NCBI RefSeq assembly: GCF_030816295.1
Contig: NZ_JAUSXV010000001.1
Location: forward strand, 1,922,001 to 1,986,000
Reading direction: 5' to 3'
Source of the DNA: Microbacterium natoriense
Lineage (GTDB): Bacteria > Actinomycetota > Actinomycetes > Actinomycetales > Microbacteriaceae
Length of the DNA: 64,000 nucleotides
In this document: one piece after another, positions 16,490 to 26,151 of the stretch
Position numbering within the stretch: the stretch's first letter is position 1
Layout: the number at the start of each line of letters is the position of its first letter
Notes under the pieces: generated by a model
Told to the model about the DNA's origin: nothing
The model's input: the letters and a program-made list of their open reading frames with translations, nothing else
Database searches by the model: none
Translations under genes and position numbers: made by a program

Positions 16490-17748
16490 GCGTGGTCCTT
16501 TCCTTGAGCGAGAGCCTCTGCGAGCTCCGCCTGATCGATGATGTGACCCATGCGGTCACGCTTGGTCTCGAGGTACTGGTGGTTGTTCGGGCCGACTCCG
16601 ACGATCAGCGGCACCTGCTCGACCACGTCGAGTCCGAGACTGCGCAGCTGATTCACCTTGTCGGTGTTGTTCGTCAGCAGACGCACCTTCGAGATTCCGA
16701 GATCCGCGAGGATGCCGGCCGCCGCCGCGTACTCGCGGGCGTCGGCAGGCAGCCCGAGGGCGAGATTGGCGTCGACCGTGTCGAGGCCCTCCTCCTGCAG
16801 GCTGTAGGCGCGCAGCTTGTTGATGAGGCCGATGCCGCGGCCCTCGTGACCGCGCATGTAGATGACGACACCGCCCTCCTGCTCGATCGCATCGAGCGCC
16901 GCGTCCAGCTGCGGGCCGCACTCGCACTTGAGCGATCCGAAGGCCTCTCCGGTCAGGCACTCGGAGTGCACGCGAACGAGCGCTGTCTCGCCGGGCTCGC
17001 CCTTGACGACCGCGATGTGATCGGTTCCGCTCACGCGGTCCTTGTAGGCGAGGAACCGGAAGGTGCCGTGCGAGGTGGGGACGGTGGCGTCCGCCCGCAG
17101 ACTCACGCGGCGCGTGGTGGTCGTCGACGCGCCCTCGGGGTCGATCTCGTTCAGGTGCGCGATCAGCTGCTCGATCGTGATGACAGGCACGCCGTCGCGG
17201 GCGCCCAGCTCGATGAGCCCCGGCATCCGCATCATGCTGCCGTCTTCCGCGACGACCTCGGCGATCGCTCCGACCGGACGGAGTCCGGCGAGCTTCATGA
17301 GATCGACCGCGGCTTCGGTGTGCCCGCTGCGTTCGCGGACCCCGCCGTCCACAGCCCGCAGCGGCAGCACGTGTCCTGGCCGGATCAGATCGCCCGCGCC
17401 GGACTGCGGGTTCGCCAGCACGTTCAGCGTGTGCGCGCGGTCGTGCGCGCTGATGCCGGTGGTGACCCCTGACGCGGCGTCGACGCTGATCGTGTACGCG
17501 GTCGAGCGGGCGTCTTCGCTGACTGCGACCATGGGCTGCAGGTTCAGGGCGTCGGCGAGATCGGTCGGCATCGGGGCGCAGATGAAGCCAGACGACCACC
17601 GGACCGTCCACGCCACCCACTCGGGCGTCGCGAGCTCAGCGGAAAGGATGACATCGCCCTCGTTCTCGCGGTTCTCGTCATCCGCGACGAGCACAGGGCG
17701 GCCGGCGCGCAGCGCCTCGATGGCCTCGGGGATGGTGGACAGGCTCAT
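16486..17748 (-). CDS. ribBA: Bifunctional DHBP synthase / GTP cyclohydrolase II
   Basis: 420 residues. The N-terminal half (about 1-203) is 3,4-dihydroxy-2-butanone-4-phosphate synthase with acidic loop DDENRENEGD; the C-terminal half is GTP cyclohydrolase II with zinc ligands C264, C275 and C277 (CLTGEAFGSLKCEC). The fusion supplies both precursors of riboflavin from ribulose-5-phosphate and GTP. It overlaps both neighbours by ATGA. Confidence 0.97.
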   Translation of the reverse strand: MSLSTIPEAIEALRAGRPVLVADDENRENEGDVILSAELATPEWVAWTVRWSSGFICAPMPTDLADALNLQPMVAVSEDARSTAYTISVDAASGVTTGISAHDRAHTLNVLANPQSGAGDLIRPGHVLPLRAVDGGVRERSGHTEAAVDLMKLAGLRPVGAIAEVVAEDGSMMRMPGLIELGARDGVPVITIEQLIAHLNEIDPEGASTTTTRRVSLRADATVPTSHGTFRFLAYKDRVSGTDHIAVVKGEPGETALVRVHSECLTGEAFGSLKCECGPQLDAALDAIEQEGGVVIYMRGHEGRGIGLINKLRAYSLQEEGLDTVDANLALGLPADAREYAAAAGILADLGISKVRLLTNNTDKVNQLRSLGLDVVEQVPLIVGVGPNNHQYLETKRDRMGHIIDQAELAEALAQGKDHA

Positions 17749-18377
17749 CGCGAGCCTCCTTCCGTTGCGATCTCGCGGAATGCGAGCAGACGCTCGACGT
17801 GTCGGGCGAGGATGTCGGTCTCGAGGTTCACCCGATCGCCGGCGACACGCGCTCCGAGGGTCGTCGCGGCGAGTGTCTCGGGGATCAGCGAGACCTCGAA
17901 CCAGGCCTGCTCCTCGGCCGGCGTGCTGACCGCGCTCACCGTCAGAGACGTGCCGTCGACGGAGATGGACCCCTTGTCGACGACGAGAGGGGCGAGGTCG
18001 GCGGGCAGCGAGACGCGCAGCACGCTCCACTGCGCTCCGGGGCGCACCTCGAGCACTGCGCCGACTCCGTCGACGTGGCCCTGCACGATGTGCCCGCCGA
18101 GACGAGCGCCCACCGGCATCGCCTTCTCGATGTTCACGCGGGTGCCGACGACGGCGCCGCCGATCGCAGCCACATCCAGGGTCTGCTTCATGACGTCGGT
18201 GTCGAAGGTGTCGGCGGTCGAGCCGACGACGGTCAGGCAGACGCCCGACACCGCTATCGACTCGCCGTGCACGGCATCCACTGCCGCCTTCGGCGCGCGC
18301 ACCGTCAGGCGCCAGCCGTCGCCGGCGGGCGCGATGGCGGTGATCTCGCCGATCTCCTCGATGATTCCGGTGAACAT
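17745..18377 (-). CDS. ribE: Riboflavin synthase alpha chain
   Basis: 210 residues with two lumazine-binding barrels, starting MFTGIIEEIG as usual for this family. It dismutates two molecules of ribityllumazine to riboflavin. The stop of ribD overlaps its start (TGATG) and its own stop overlaps the ribBA start (ATGA), so the four genes form one tightly coupled translation unit. Confidence 0.97.
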   Translation of the reverse strand: MFTGIIEEIGEITAIAPAGDGWRLTVRAPKAAVDAVHGESIAVSGVCLTVVGSTADTFDTDVMKQTLDVAAIGGAVVGTRVNIEKAMPVGARLGGHIVQGHVDGVGAVLEVRPGAQWSVLRVSLPADLAPLVVDKGSISVDGTSLTVSAVSTPAEEQAWFEVSLIPETLAATTLGARVAGDRVNLETDILARHVERLLAFREIATEGGSR

Positions 18378-19414
18378 CAGGCTTTTCCTTCTTCCAAGAG
18401 ATCTTCCGTGAGGCGGGCGACCGCGAGCAGGTCGGGTCCGAGCGGCACCCATTCATCGACCGTCAGCCGGCGAGCGACGTCGATCGACGGCACGCCGATG
18501 TCGGTGAGCGCGAGGCGGTCGCCGCCGAGCAGCACGGGGGCGATGTAGGCGAGCACGCGGTCGGCGAGCCCCTCGGCGATGAACGCGCTGGCGAGCGTCG
18601 GCCCGCCTTCGATGAAGACGCTCTGCACCCCGCGGGCGTGCAGGTCGGCGACGACGGCGCGCAGGTCGCGGGTGTCGTAGAACAGAGGGGAGAGCGGATG
18701 CCGGTGCACCGCGGCGTCCGCCGGCGTTCCGCGTGAGCCGATCACCACGGGGATCGGCTGATGGTCGTAGAGGGCGTCGCCGTCACGGGCGGTGAGCGCG
18801 GGGTCGTCGGCCAGGACTGTTCCGGTGCCGACGACGATCACATCCGCCTCGGAGCGACGTCGGTGCACGTCGGCGCGGGCGGCGGGTCCGGTGATCCACT
18901 GGCTTGTGCCGTCGGATGCTGCGGCGCGACCGTCGAGGCTCTGCGCCCATTTGACGGTGATCTCGGGCCGGCCGAGTCGCTGCGCCGTGAGCCACCCCTC
19001 GATGAGTGCGTGCGCGGCATCCGCTTGCTCACCGGGCTCGACGCTGACTCCCGCGGAGCGGAGCCGATCGGCTCCGCCGCCCGAGACGGCGCCGGGGTCG
19101 TCGAGCGCGTACACGACACGGGCGATGCCGGCCTCGATGAGGGCGACGGCGCAGGGCCCTGTGCGTCCGGTGTGGTTGCAGGGTTCGAGAGTGACGACGG
19201 CGGTCGCGCCGTGCGCTGCGCCCGGCGCGAGCTTCGACAGTGCGTCGACCTCGGCGTGCGGAGTGCCGGCGCCGTGGTGCCAGCCCTCAGCCAGGACCTC
19301 GCCGTCGGGGGAGAGGATGACGGCGCCGACCTGCGGGTTAGCTCCGCGCGGTCCCTGCGCTGCGAGTTCGAGAGCGCGTGTCATCGCGTGGCGCTCCGCC
19401 TCGTTCACTGCCAT
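18377..19414 (-). CDS. ribD: Bifunctional diaminohydroxyphosphoribosylaminopyrimidine deaminase / reductase
   Basis: 345 residues. The N-terminal deaminase has zinc site H53-A-E55 and C79/C88 in EPCNHTGRTGPC; the C-terminal half is the NADPH-dependent reductase (about 145-340). It carries out the second and third steps from GTP. It is the first gene of the operon. ATG at 19414 follows a strong GAGGAGG. About 70 bases upstream ends the FMN riboswitch that should control the whole operon. Confidence 0.96.
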   Translation of the reverse strand: MAVNEAERHAMTRALELAAQGPRGANPQVGAVILSPDGEVLAEGWHHGAGTPHAEVDALSKLAPGAAHGATAVVTLEPCNHTGRTGPCAVALIEAGIARVVYALDDPGAVSGGGADRLRSAGVSVEPGEQADAAHALIEGWLTAQRLGRPEITVKWAQSLDGRAAASDGTSQWITGPAARADVHRRRSEADVIVVGTGTVLADDPALTARDGDALYDHQPIPVVIGSRGTPADAAVHRHPLSPLFYDTRDLRAVVADLHARGVQSVFIEGGPTLASAFIAEGLADRVLAYIAPVLLGGDRLALTDIGVPSIDVARRLTVDEWVPLGPDLLAVARLTEDLLEEGKA

Positions 19415-19486
19415 CCGTCGTCCTCCTCTGAGGCTCCGGGGTTCACGAAGGGTACAACGAGCGCACGCGTGCGCATCGTGCTGCCT

Positions 19487-19620
19487 CCCTTCCGGACTAG
19501 CGAGATCTCTCTCGCATCACCGTCGGTACCGGAATTCCACCGGATCGGAATCTCGACGAATCGAGGCTCTCGCGGACTGTCACCGCCGGTTCGGATTCTC
19601 ACCGACCCCGGAGCACGTTG
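19487..19620 (-). promoter_or_regulatory. FMN riboswitch (RFN element)
   Basis: On the minus strand the conserved RFN segments are present in order: CCGGGGTCGGTGAGAATCCG, ACCGGCGGTGACAGTCCGC, then GTGGAATTCCGGTACCGACGG, closed by a TCCGG/CCGGA basal stem. A side hairpin GCGAG...CTCGC lies near the 3' end. A perfect GCGCACGCGTGCGC palindrome at 19461-19474 follows before ribD and could act as expression-platform hairpin. FMN binding should reduce rib operon expression. The rest of the 326-base gap (to 19740) holds the promoter, with a TGAGT-GT-ACTCA palindrome at 19627-19638. Confidence 0.95.
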
Positions 19621-19740
19621 ATGCTCTGAGTGTACTCAACGCGCCTGGGAGCGATTCATTCCACGACATGGAACGGAACGCGACTGCGACGTGGCCCCCA
19701 CTCCACCGATTCGTGACGGTGCGGCGCCGGTGGCAGCGTG

Positions 19741-20604
19741 CTACTTCAGCAGACGCGACAGGCGACGGTCGGCCAGCGGCTTGCCGCCGGTCTGGCAGGT
19801 GGGGCAGTACTCCATCGAGCGGTCGGCGAAGAACACGCTGCGCACGGTGTCGCCGCACACGGGGCACGCCTCACCACGGCGCGCGTGCACCTGCATGCCG
19901 CGGCGCTTGGCGTCTTTGAGGTCGGCCGGGGGCTTGCCGGCGGCGGCGGTCACGGCATCCGTCAGCGTCGCGTGCATCGACGCGAACAGGCGATCGATCT
20001 CGTCGTCGTCGAGCTTCGCCGCGATCGCGTACGGCGACATGCGCGCCGCGTGCAGGATCTCGTCGGAGTAGGCGTTGCCGATGCCCGCGATCACACCCTG
20101 ATCGCGCAGCAGACCCTTGATCTGCGTGCGGCGCCCCTCGAGGAGCCCCGCGAAGACCTCGCGGGTGAACGAGGGGTCGAGGGGATCCGGTCCGAGCCGT
20201 GCGATGCCCGGGACGTCATGCGGATCGCGCACCACGTACACCGCGAGCGACTTCTTGGTGCCCGCCTCGGTGAGGTCGAATCCGCTGCCGTCGTCGAAGG
20301 CGATGCGCAGGGCGATCGGGGACTTGCCCGGTTTGATCAGCGTCGTCGGGAGCTGATCGAACCAGCGCAGCCATCCGGCTTTGGCGAGATGGAACACCAG
20401 ATGCAGATCGGGTCCGCAGGACAGCACGACGAACTTGCCCTGTCGAGCGGATGCCGTCACCTCGGCGCCCTGCAGCGCGTGTATCGGCGGATCGTAGGTC
20501 CTCAACGCCGCGATCGCGGCGACAGTCGCGCGCGTGATCGTGCGTCCGACGGCGCGTTCGGCGAGGAACGCGGTCAGGCCCTGTACTTCCGGCATCTCCG
20601 GCAT
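19741..20604 (-). CDS. Fpg/Nei-family DNA glycosylase
   Basis: 287 residues. The catalytic N terminus is MPEMPEVQ with P2 and E3; K57 (ARQGKF) matches the conserved lysine of Fpg; a C-terminal zinc finger has C247, C250, C267 and C270. It would excise oxidised bases and nick abasic sites. The GAGIGNAYSDEIL-like helix-two-turn-helix is present as IAGIGNAYSDEIL. Position 8 is Gln where E. coli Fpg has Glu, and the protein is probably one of the actinobacterial paralogues, not the main Fpg (mutM). It stands between the rib leader and a GNAT gene. Confidence 0.88.
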   Translation of the reverse strand: MPEMPEVQGLTAFLAERAVGRTITRATVAAIAALRTYDPPIHALQGAEVTASARQGKFVVLSCGPDLHLVFHLAKAGWLRWFDQLPTTLIKPGKSPIALRIAFDDGSGFDLTEAGTKKSLAVYVVRDPHDVPGIARLGPDPLDPSFTREVFAGLLEGRRTQIKGLLRDQGVIAGIGNAYSDEILHAARMSPYAIAAKLDDDEIDRLFASMHATLTDAVTAAAGKPPADLKDAKRRGMQVHARRGEACPVCGDTVRSVFFADRSMEYCPTCQTGGKPLADRRLSRLLK

Positions 20605-20674
20605 GGACCAATCCTGTCACCGGCATCCGACGCTGTCATCCGTCCCCGCGGAGAGCGCCGCACTCTCGAGCCGG

Positions 20675-21241
20675 TCAGTCGAGCACCGGCCACGTCACCG
20701 GTGCGCGGTCATCTGTCGCCAGCAGCCCGGCGAGCCAGCCGTCGTCGCGACCGCGCGGGCTGGTCAGCGCCTGGCGCTGCAGGCCTTCGTATCGGAATCC
20801 GAGTGCGCGGGCGGTGCGGGCTGACGGGATGTTCCCGGCGACAGCCTGCCAGCGGATCCGGGCGAGCCCGAGCTCTGCGAAGCCCCAGTCGACGACCGCT
20901 GCGGCAGCCTCGACGATGTACCCCTTGCCGCGTGCCTGCTCTGCGACCCAGAACCCCAGCTCGGCGTGGCCGCCGGCGTGATGCTCGGCGATGTCGTGCA
21001 GTCCGATCATGCCGACGAGCACGTCGGCATGGCGGATGCCCCACACGGTCTCCGTCTTCGTGGCCCAGGATCGGCCGACGAGATCGACGAAGTCCTCGGC
21101 GTCCTTCCGCGTGTACGGGCTCGGCACCGTCGTCCACTTCGGGATCTCGGGATCCTGGCACGCGTGCTCGATCGCCTCGACATCCGTCAGAGTCGGTGCG
21201 CTCAGGACGAGGCGGTCGGTGGTGAGGATGACCGGTTCCAT
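20675..21241 (-). CDS. GNAT-family N-acetyltransferase (RimJ/RimL type)
   Basis: 188 residues with the acetyl-CoA loop QARGKGY in the middle and the NIPSARTARALGFRYEG motif of RimJ/RimL-like enzymes that acetylate N-terminal amines or small amines. ATG at 21241 has TAGGAT exactly six bases upstream, so the mRNA is probably leaderless. It is divergent from mfd. Substrate unknown. Confidence 0.87.
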   Translation of the reverse strand: MEPVILTTDRLVLSAPTLTDVEAIEHACQDPEIPKWTTVPSPYTRKDAEDFVDLVGRSWATKTETVWGIRHADVLVGMIGLHDIAEHHAGGHAELGFWVAEQARGKGYIVEAAAAVVDWGFAELGLARIRWQAVAGNIPSARTARALGFRYEGLQRQALTSPRGRDDGWLAGLLATDDRAPVTWPVLD

Positions 21242-21305
21242 CCCGGCATCCTATGTCCCACCTCGGCCGGAGCCGATGTCCGACCCCCCGGTCTAAGCTT
21301 GTCCG

Positions 21306-24300
21306 GTGACTGTTCCGGGGATTCTGCGCGCCTTGGAAGAGGCGTCTCTGTACCGTGACGCCCTCAGCTGGGCGCACACCGATGCCGACCTCGGACTGGT
21401 CGACGGGCTCGACGCGCCTGCGCTCGCGGGGCTCCTCGACAAGCGCGCCACCGCAGGGCATCCCGCCGCCCTCCTCGCCGTCGTCCCCACCGGGCGCCGG
21501 GCCGAAAGCCTTGCGCAGGCTCTCGCCGCGTACATCCCCGATGCGGAGGTGCTGACCTTCCCGGCCTGGGAGACCCTGCCGCACGAGCGGCTCAGCCCGA
21601 GCCCCGACACGGTCGGCCAGCGTCTGCAGACGCTGCGTCGCGTCGCCGGGTGGACGGGTGATCACCCGATCGTGGTCGTGGCCTCGGTGCGTGCGGCTCT
21701 GCAGCCGATCGCCGGCAACCTCGGCGAGATCGCGCCTGTCGTCCTGAAGACCGGAGGCCGCGGCTACGATCTCGACGGCGTCGCCGAGCAGCTCGTCGAA
21801 CGCGCCTACTCGCGCGTCGACATGGTCTCGCGCCGTGGAGAGTTCGCGGTGCGCGGCGGCATCCTCGACGTCTTCCCGCCGATCTCCGAACATCCGTACC
21901 GCGTCGAGTTCTTCGGCGACGAGGTCGACCAGATCCGTGCGTTCTCGGTCGCCGACCAGCGATCCCTTCCCGGCGACGTGGATCTCGTCGATCTGGCGCC
22001 CAGCCGCGAGCTGCTGCTCACGCAGGATGTGCGCGACAACGCCCGCGCGCTGAAGGACGCGTTCCCTGCCATCGCGGGGATGCTCGAGAAGATGGCCGAG
22101 GGCATACCCGTCGAGGGCATGGAGTCGCTGCTTCCCGCCGTCGCCGGCCCGCTCAAGTCGCTCGTCGAGTACATGCCCGAAGGGGCGGCGACCGCCGTGG
22201 TCGACCCCGAGCGCGCGAGCGCCCGCGCGATCATCCTCGGCGACACGAACCGCGAGTTCCTCGATGCGGCGTGGAGTGCGGCGACCTCAGGGGCGTCCGC
22301 TCCCATCGATCTGGGAGCAGGCGACTTCCTCACGATCGCGCAGCTGCGCGAGGTCGTGCGCGACCGAGGCGGCGTGTGGTGGCGACTCAGCCCGTTCGCG
22401 ATGGGGGGAGAGGATGCCGAGACGGTCGACGCCGCCGTCATCCCGTCGTTCCACGGCAACGTCGACGGCGCGATTTCGTTCGTCGACGCGAAGATTCAGG
22501 ACGGCTGGCGCGTCGTCGTCATCGCGACCGGCACCGGCCTGGTCGACCGCGCGCGCGACGTGCTCTCCGACCGCGGGATCGCTGCCCGAATCGTCGACGA
22601 TCTCGTGGCCGCGCCGGATGCCGGCGTCGCCACCCTCACAGCGGGCAGCGTGGAGGCGGGATTCCAGATCGCCGAGGCGAAGCTCGCCGTCCTCACCGAC
22701 AACGAGTTCTACGGCCGCACGATCGGCGGAGACCAGCGTGTCGTCAAGAAGCTCGCCTCGAAGCGCAAGAACGTCGTCGACCCGCTGCAGCTCAAGCAGG
22801 GCGACTTCGTCGTGCACGCCACGCACGGCATCGGACGCTTCGTCGAGATGACGCAGCGCGAGGTGTCGACCGGCGGCCGCAACGCGACCAAGTCGGTGCG
22901 CGACTACCTCGTGCTCGAGTACGCGCCCTCCAAGCGCGGTTACCCGGGCGACAAGCTCTTCGTGCCCACCGACCAGCTCGATCTGCTCTCGAAGTACGTG
23001 GGCGGCGAGGCGCCGACCCTCTCGAAGATGGGCGGCAGCGACTGGGCGGCGGCGAAGGGCAAGGCCCGCAGGGCCGTGCGCGACATCGCGGTCGAGCTGG
23101 TGAAGCTGTACTCGGCGCGCATGAGCGCCAAGGGGTACGCCTTCGGGCCCGACACCCCGTGGCAGCGCGAGTTGGAAGAGGCGTTCCCGTTCGCCGAGAC
23201 ACACGACCAGCTGCAGACGATCGAGGAGATCAAGGCCGACATGGAGCGGCCGATCCCGATGGATCGCCTGCTCTCGGGCGACGTCGGCTTCGGCAAGACC
23301 GAGGTGGCCGTGCGCGCCGCCTTCAAGGCGATCCAGGACGGCAAGCAGGTCGCGATGCTCGTGCCGACGACTCTGCTCGTCAAGCAGCACCTCGAGACCT
23401 TCACCGAGCGTTTCGCCGGGTTCCCGGTGAAGGTGCGCCCGCTCTCGCGCTTCCAGACCGACAAAGAGGCCCGGCTCACCCTCGCCGGCCTCCTCGACGG
23501 CACGGTCGACATGGTCATCGGCACGCATCGCATCCTCACCGATCAGGTCATGTTCAAGGACCTCGGGTTGATGATCATCGACGAGGAGCAGCGTTTCGGC
23601 GTCGAGCACAAGGACGCGCTGAAGAAGATGAAGACGAACGTCGACATCCTCGCCATGAGCGCGACGCCCATCCCTCGAACGCTCGAGATGGCGGTCACCG
23701 GCATCCGCGAGATGTCGACCCTGCAGACGCCGCCGGAGGACAGGCATCCGATCCTCTCCTTCGTCGGTCCCCGCAGCGACAAACAGATCGCCGCCGCGAT
23801 CCGGCGCGAGATCCTGCGCGAGGGGCAGGTGTTCTTCGTGCACAACCGGGTGCAGTCGATCCAGCGCGTGGCCGCCGAGATCGCCGAGCTCGTGCCCGAA
23901 GCGCGCATCGCCGTCGCACACGGGCAGCTGGGCGAGCACCAACTCGAGCAGGTGGTCGACGACTTCTGGGAGCGCAAGTTCGACGTGCTCGTGTGCACCA
24001 CGATCGTCGAGACCGGGCTCGACATCTCCAACGCGAACACGATCATCATCGACCGCGCCGACAAATACGGACTCAGCCAGCTGCATCAGCTGCGCGGTCG
24101 CGTCGGCCGAGGGCGCGAGCGCGCCTACGCGTACTTCCTCTACGACGAGGCGAAGCCGCTGAGCGAGACGGCCGCCGATCGCCTGCAGACGATCGCCGTG
24201 AACAACGACCTCGGCTCGGGCATGCAGGTCGCGCTCAAGGACCTCGAGCTCCGCGGCGCGGGCAACATGCTGGGGGCCGAGCAGGCGGGGCACATCGCCG

Positions 24301-24869
24301 GCGTCGGCTTCGACCTGTACCTGCGCATGATCGGCGAGGCCGTCTCGACCTTCCGCGGCGAGGACGTCGAGTCCGGCCAGGAGCTGCGTCTCGAACTGCC
24401 CCTGGACGCGCGCATCCCCGAGGACTACATCGACAGCGAGCGACTGCGTCTCGAGGCGTACCAGAAGCTCTCGGCGGCCTCGGCGGCCACGGCCAAGGAC
24501 GAGGCGATCGATCTCGTGATCGAGGAGCTCACCGACCGCTACGGTGCGCTGCCGCCCGAAGCCGAGGGGCTGATCGCGATCGCGCGTCTGCGCCGTCGGG
24601 CTGCTCGGGCGGGTCTGACCGATGTGGTCACGATGGGGTCGAACCTGCGGATCGCGCCGGCGCGCTTCGAGGACTCGATCAAGGTGCGGATGCAGCGGCT
24701 CTACCCGAAGGCGAAGCTGGTCGGCGGGGGCGAGGCGCTGGTCGTGCCGATGCCCACGGTGCCGGCCGCAGTCGGCGTCGGGCTCGAGCCGCTCGCCGAC
24801 GCGGCGCTGCTGGAATGGGTCGCGCAGCTGTTCACCGCACTCTTCCCCGAGCCCGTCAAGGCCGAGTGA
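21306..24869 (+). CDS. mfd: Transcription-repair coupling factor
   Basis: 1187 residues, normal for Mfd. It removes stalled RNA polymerase at DNA lesions and recruits UvrA. UvrB-homology region is N-terminal, the RNA-polymerase-interacting domain is around 470-560, and the RecG-like translocase has Walker A GDVGFGKTE (K664) and DEEQ at 759-762; the C-terminal TRCF domain follows. GTG at 21306 is preceded by TAAGCT six bases upstream, a leaderless arrangement. The small membrane gene follows one base after the stop. Confidence 0.97.
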   Translation: MTVPGILRALEEASLYRDALSWAHTDADLGLVDGLDAPALAGLLDKRATAGHPAALLAVVPTGRRAESLAQALAAYIPDAEVLTFPAWETLPHERLSPSPDTVGQRLQTLRRVAGWTGDHPIVVVASVRAALQPIAGNLGEIAPVVLKTGGRGYDLDGVAEQLVERAYSRVDMVSRRGEFAVRGGILDVFPPISEHPYRVEFFGDEVDQIRAFSVADQRSLPGDVDLVDLAPSRELLLTQDVRDNARALKDAFPAIAGMLEKMAEGIPVEGMESLLPAVAGPLKSLVEYMPEGAATAVVDPERASARAIILGDTNREFLDAAWSAATSGASAPIDLGAGDFLTIAQLREVVRDRGGVWWRLSPFAMGGEDAETVDAAVIPSFHGNVDGAISFVDAKIQDGWRVVVIATGTGLVDRARDVLSDRGIAARIVDDLVAAPDAGVATLTAGSVEAGFQIAEAKLAVLTDNEFYGRTIGGDQRVVKKLASKRKNVVDPLQLKQGDFVVHATHGIGRFVEMTQREVSTGGRNATKSVRDYLVLEYAPSKRGYPGDKLFVPTDQLDLLSKYVGGEAPTLSKMGGSDWAAAKGKARRAVRDIAVELVKLYSARMSAKGYAFGPDTPWQRELEEAFPFAETHDQLQTIEEIKADMERPIPMDRLLSGDVGFGKTEVAVRAAFKAIQDGKQVAMLVPTTLLVKQHLETFTERFAGFPVKVRPLSRFQTDKEARLTLAGLLDGTVDMVIGTHRILTDQVMFKDLGLMIIDEEQRFGVEHKDALKKMKTNVDILAMSATPIPRTLEMAVTGIREMSTLQTPPEDRHPILSFVGPRSDKQIAAAIRREILREGQVFFVHNRVQSIQRVAAEIAELVPEARIAVAHGQLGEHQLEQVVDDFWERKFDVLVCTTIVETGLDISNANTIIIDRADKYGLSQLHQLRGRVGRGRERAYAYFLYDEAKPLSETAADRLQTIAVNNDLGSGMQVALKDLELRGAGNMLGAEQAGHIAGVGFDLYLRMIGEAVSTFRGEDVESGQELRLELPLDARIPEDYIDSERLRLEAYQKLSAASAATAKDEAIDLVIEELTDRYGALPPEAEGLIAIARLRRRAARAGLTDVVTMGSNLRIAPARFEDSIKVRMQRLYPKAKLVGGGEALVVPMPTVPAAVGVGLEPLADAALLEWVAQLFTALFPEPVKAE

Positions 24870-24870
24870 C

Positions 24871-25254
24871 ATGACACGACCTTCTCCCAAGCGGATGCTG
24901 CAGGTGCTCGCTCTCGTGCTCGCGGCTGTGACCGCAGGGCTCGTGTTGTTCATGCCCAGCTACACGGTGGTGACGAGCGACTCCCGCGGCAACGAGTCGA
25001 CCAGCACTCTGAGCATCTGGGAGTACAACGGCCCCCTGTTCGCGCTCGTCGTCGCGATTCCTGTCGTCATCGCTCTGATCCCGGTCGTGACGCGCGGCCG
25101 GTGGTGGCCGCTCGTGAGCGTCGCCTCCGCCGGCCTTCTGCTCGGATTCGCGTTCCTCGGCGCGATGAGCATCGGCATGGCTTTCCTGCCCGCCGCGCTG
25201 GCGTCCGTCATCGCTGCGATGCTGAGGCCGCGGATGGGCTCGAGCGACGCCTGA
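24871..25254 (+). CDS. Small membrane protein downstream of mfd
   Basis: 127 residues with about four predicted membrane helices (10-28, 51-69, 78-98, 100-117) and a short polar loop after helix one (TVVTSDSRGNESTSTLSIW). The ATG lies one base past the mfd stop, so it is co-translated with mfd. No family is recognised. A link to DNA repair is not implied by its sequence. Confidence 0.7.
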   Translation: MTRPSPKRMLQVLALVLAAVTAGLVLFMPSYTVVTSDSRGNESTSTLSIWEYNGPLFALVVAIPVVIALIPVVTRGRWWPLVSVASAGLLLGFAFLGAMSIGMAFLPAALASVIAAMLRPRMGSSDA

Positions 25255-25320
25255 TACGGTCGTCTCTCCGCACGCCGCCGCGAGAGCGACCCGTGTGCGC
25301 CGAGACATCGGTCTTCCGAT

Positions 25321-26151
25321 TCAGGCCCAGAGCCACCGCAAGGCATCGGGCAGCAGCGTCCCGCCGTGGTTCGGACTGTGCCCGCCGTCGCCGACGACGA
25401 AGCGCAAGTCGAACCCGGCCCGCGCCAAAGCTGCCGCTGTCTCGAGGTTCTCGGCGAACCAGTTCCCCTCCTGATCGTTCCAGCCGATGTCGCGATGCGC
25501 CGCGTGCAGCAGGACTCGCAGTGGCTGGCGCGCACCTGCAGCCATCAATGCGGGGTAAGGATTGCCGCCGGGGATCTGCGCGAAGCTGGCGTTGAAAGCG
25601 ATGACGCGTCGGATGCTATCGGGGCGCTGCCACGCCACGGTGAACGCCCCGTTCCCTCCCGAGCTTCCGCCGCAGATGCCGCGCAGGCGGGGATCATCTG
25701 TCAGCGCCGTGGTCTCGGCGACGCGCGGGAGCACCTCATTGAGTAGGAACCCCGCGTAGCGGCCGTCGCCGGCGTCGTACTCGTTGTTGCGATTCTTCGG
25801 TTCCGCGGCATCTGGAAACATCCCAGGGTCGACGAAGATTCCCACCATCGGCGGGAGCTCAGGGGCGATGTTGTCGAGCACGATCCCCGCGCGCACGTCG
25901 CCGTCCGGATCGAGATACCACCAACCGTCGTTGAAGATCATCACGGCGGCAGGTGCCGACGGATCGTGACTGTGCGGCGTGTGCACCCAGACCGTGCGAG
26001 TAGTCCCCGGGTAGACGATACTGTCGTCGATCACGAACGAGCGGATGCTGCCGGGCAGCACCTCGGAGCGCTGCGACGAGTCCGGACCGTAGGCGTACAC
26101 GACGGGATCATCGGCGATCGGCATGGCTCGGTATGCGAATTCCTGCGTCAT
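25321..26151 (-). CDS. Alpha/beta-hydrolase esterase (esterase D / Fes-like)
   Basis: 276 residues. The nucleophile elbow is GGSSGG with S164, and a C-terminal GGHSPNHGG motif supplies His. The order and a VWVHTP start resemble putative esterases of the ferric-enterobactin-esterase/esterase D group. No signal peptide, so it is cytosolic. Its ATG overlaps the stop of the SDR gene (ATGA), so both products probably act in one pathway. Substrate is not identifiable. Confidence 0.83.
   Translation of the reverse strand: MTQEFAYRAMPIADDPVVYAYGPDSSQRSEVLPGSIRSFVIDDSIVYPGTTRTVWVHTPHSHDPSAPAAVMIFNDGWWYLDPDGDVRAGIVLDNIAPELPPMVGIFVDPGMFPDAAEPKNRNNEYDAGDGRYAGFLLNEVLPRVAETTALTDDPRLRGICGGSSGGNGAFTVAWQRPDSIRRVIAFNASFAQIPGGNPYPALMAAGARQPLRVLLHAAHRDIGWNDQEGNWFAENLETAAALARAGFDLRFVVGDGGHSPNHGGTLLPDALRWLWA

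Noticed and set aside
19425..19433. CCTC/GAGG hairpin that might hide the ribD Shine-Dalgarno
   Set aside because: The stem has at most three stable pairs with a tiny loop.
22287..24953. Open frame of nearly 890 codons antisense to mfd
   Set aside because: The translation is Arg/His/Asp-rich repeats with no motif; mfd shows full domain content. Typical antisense shadow of a GC-rich gene.
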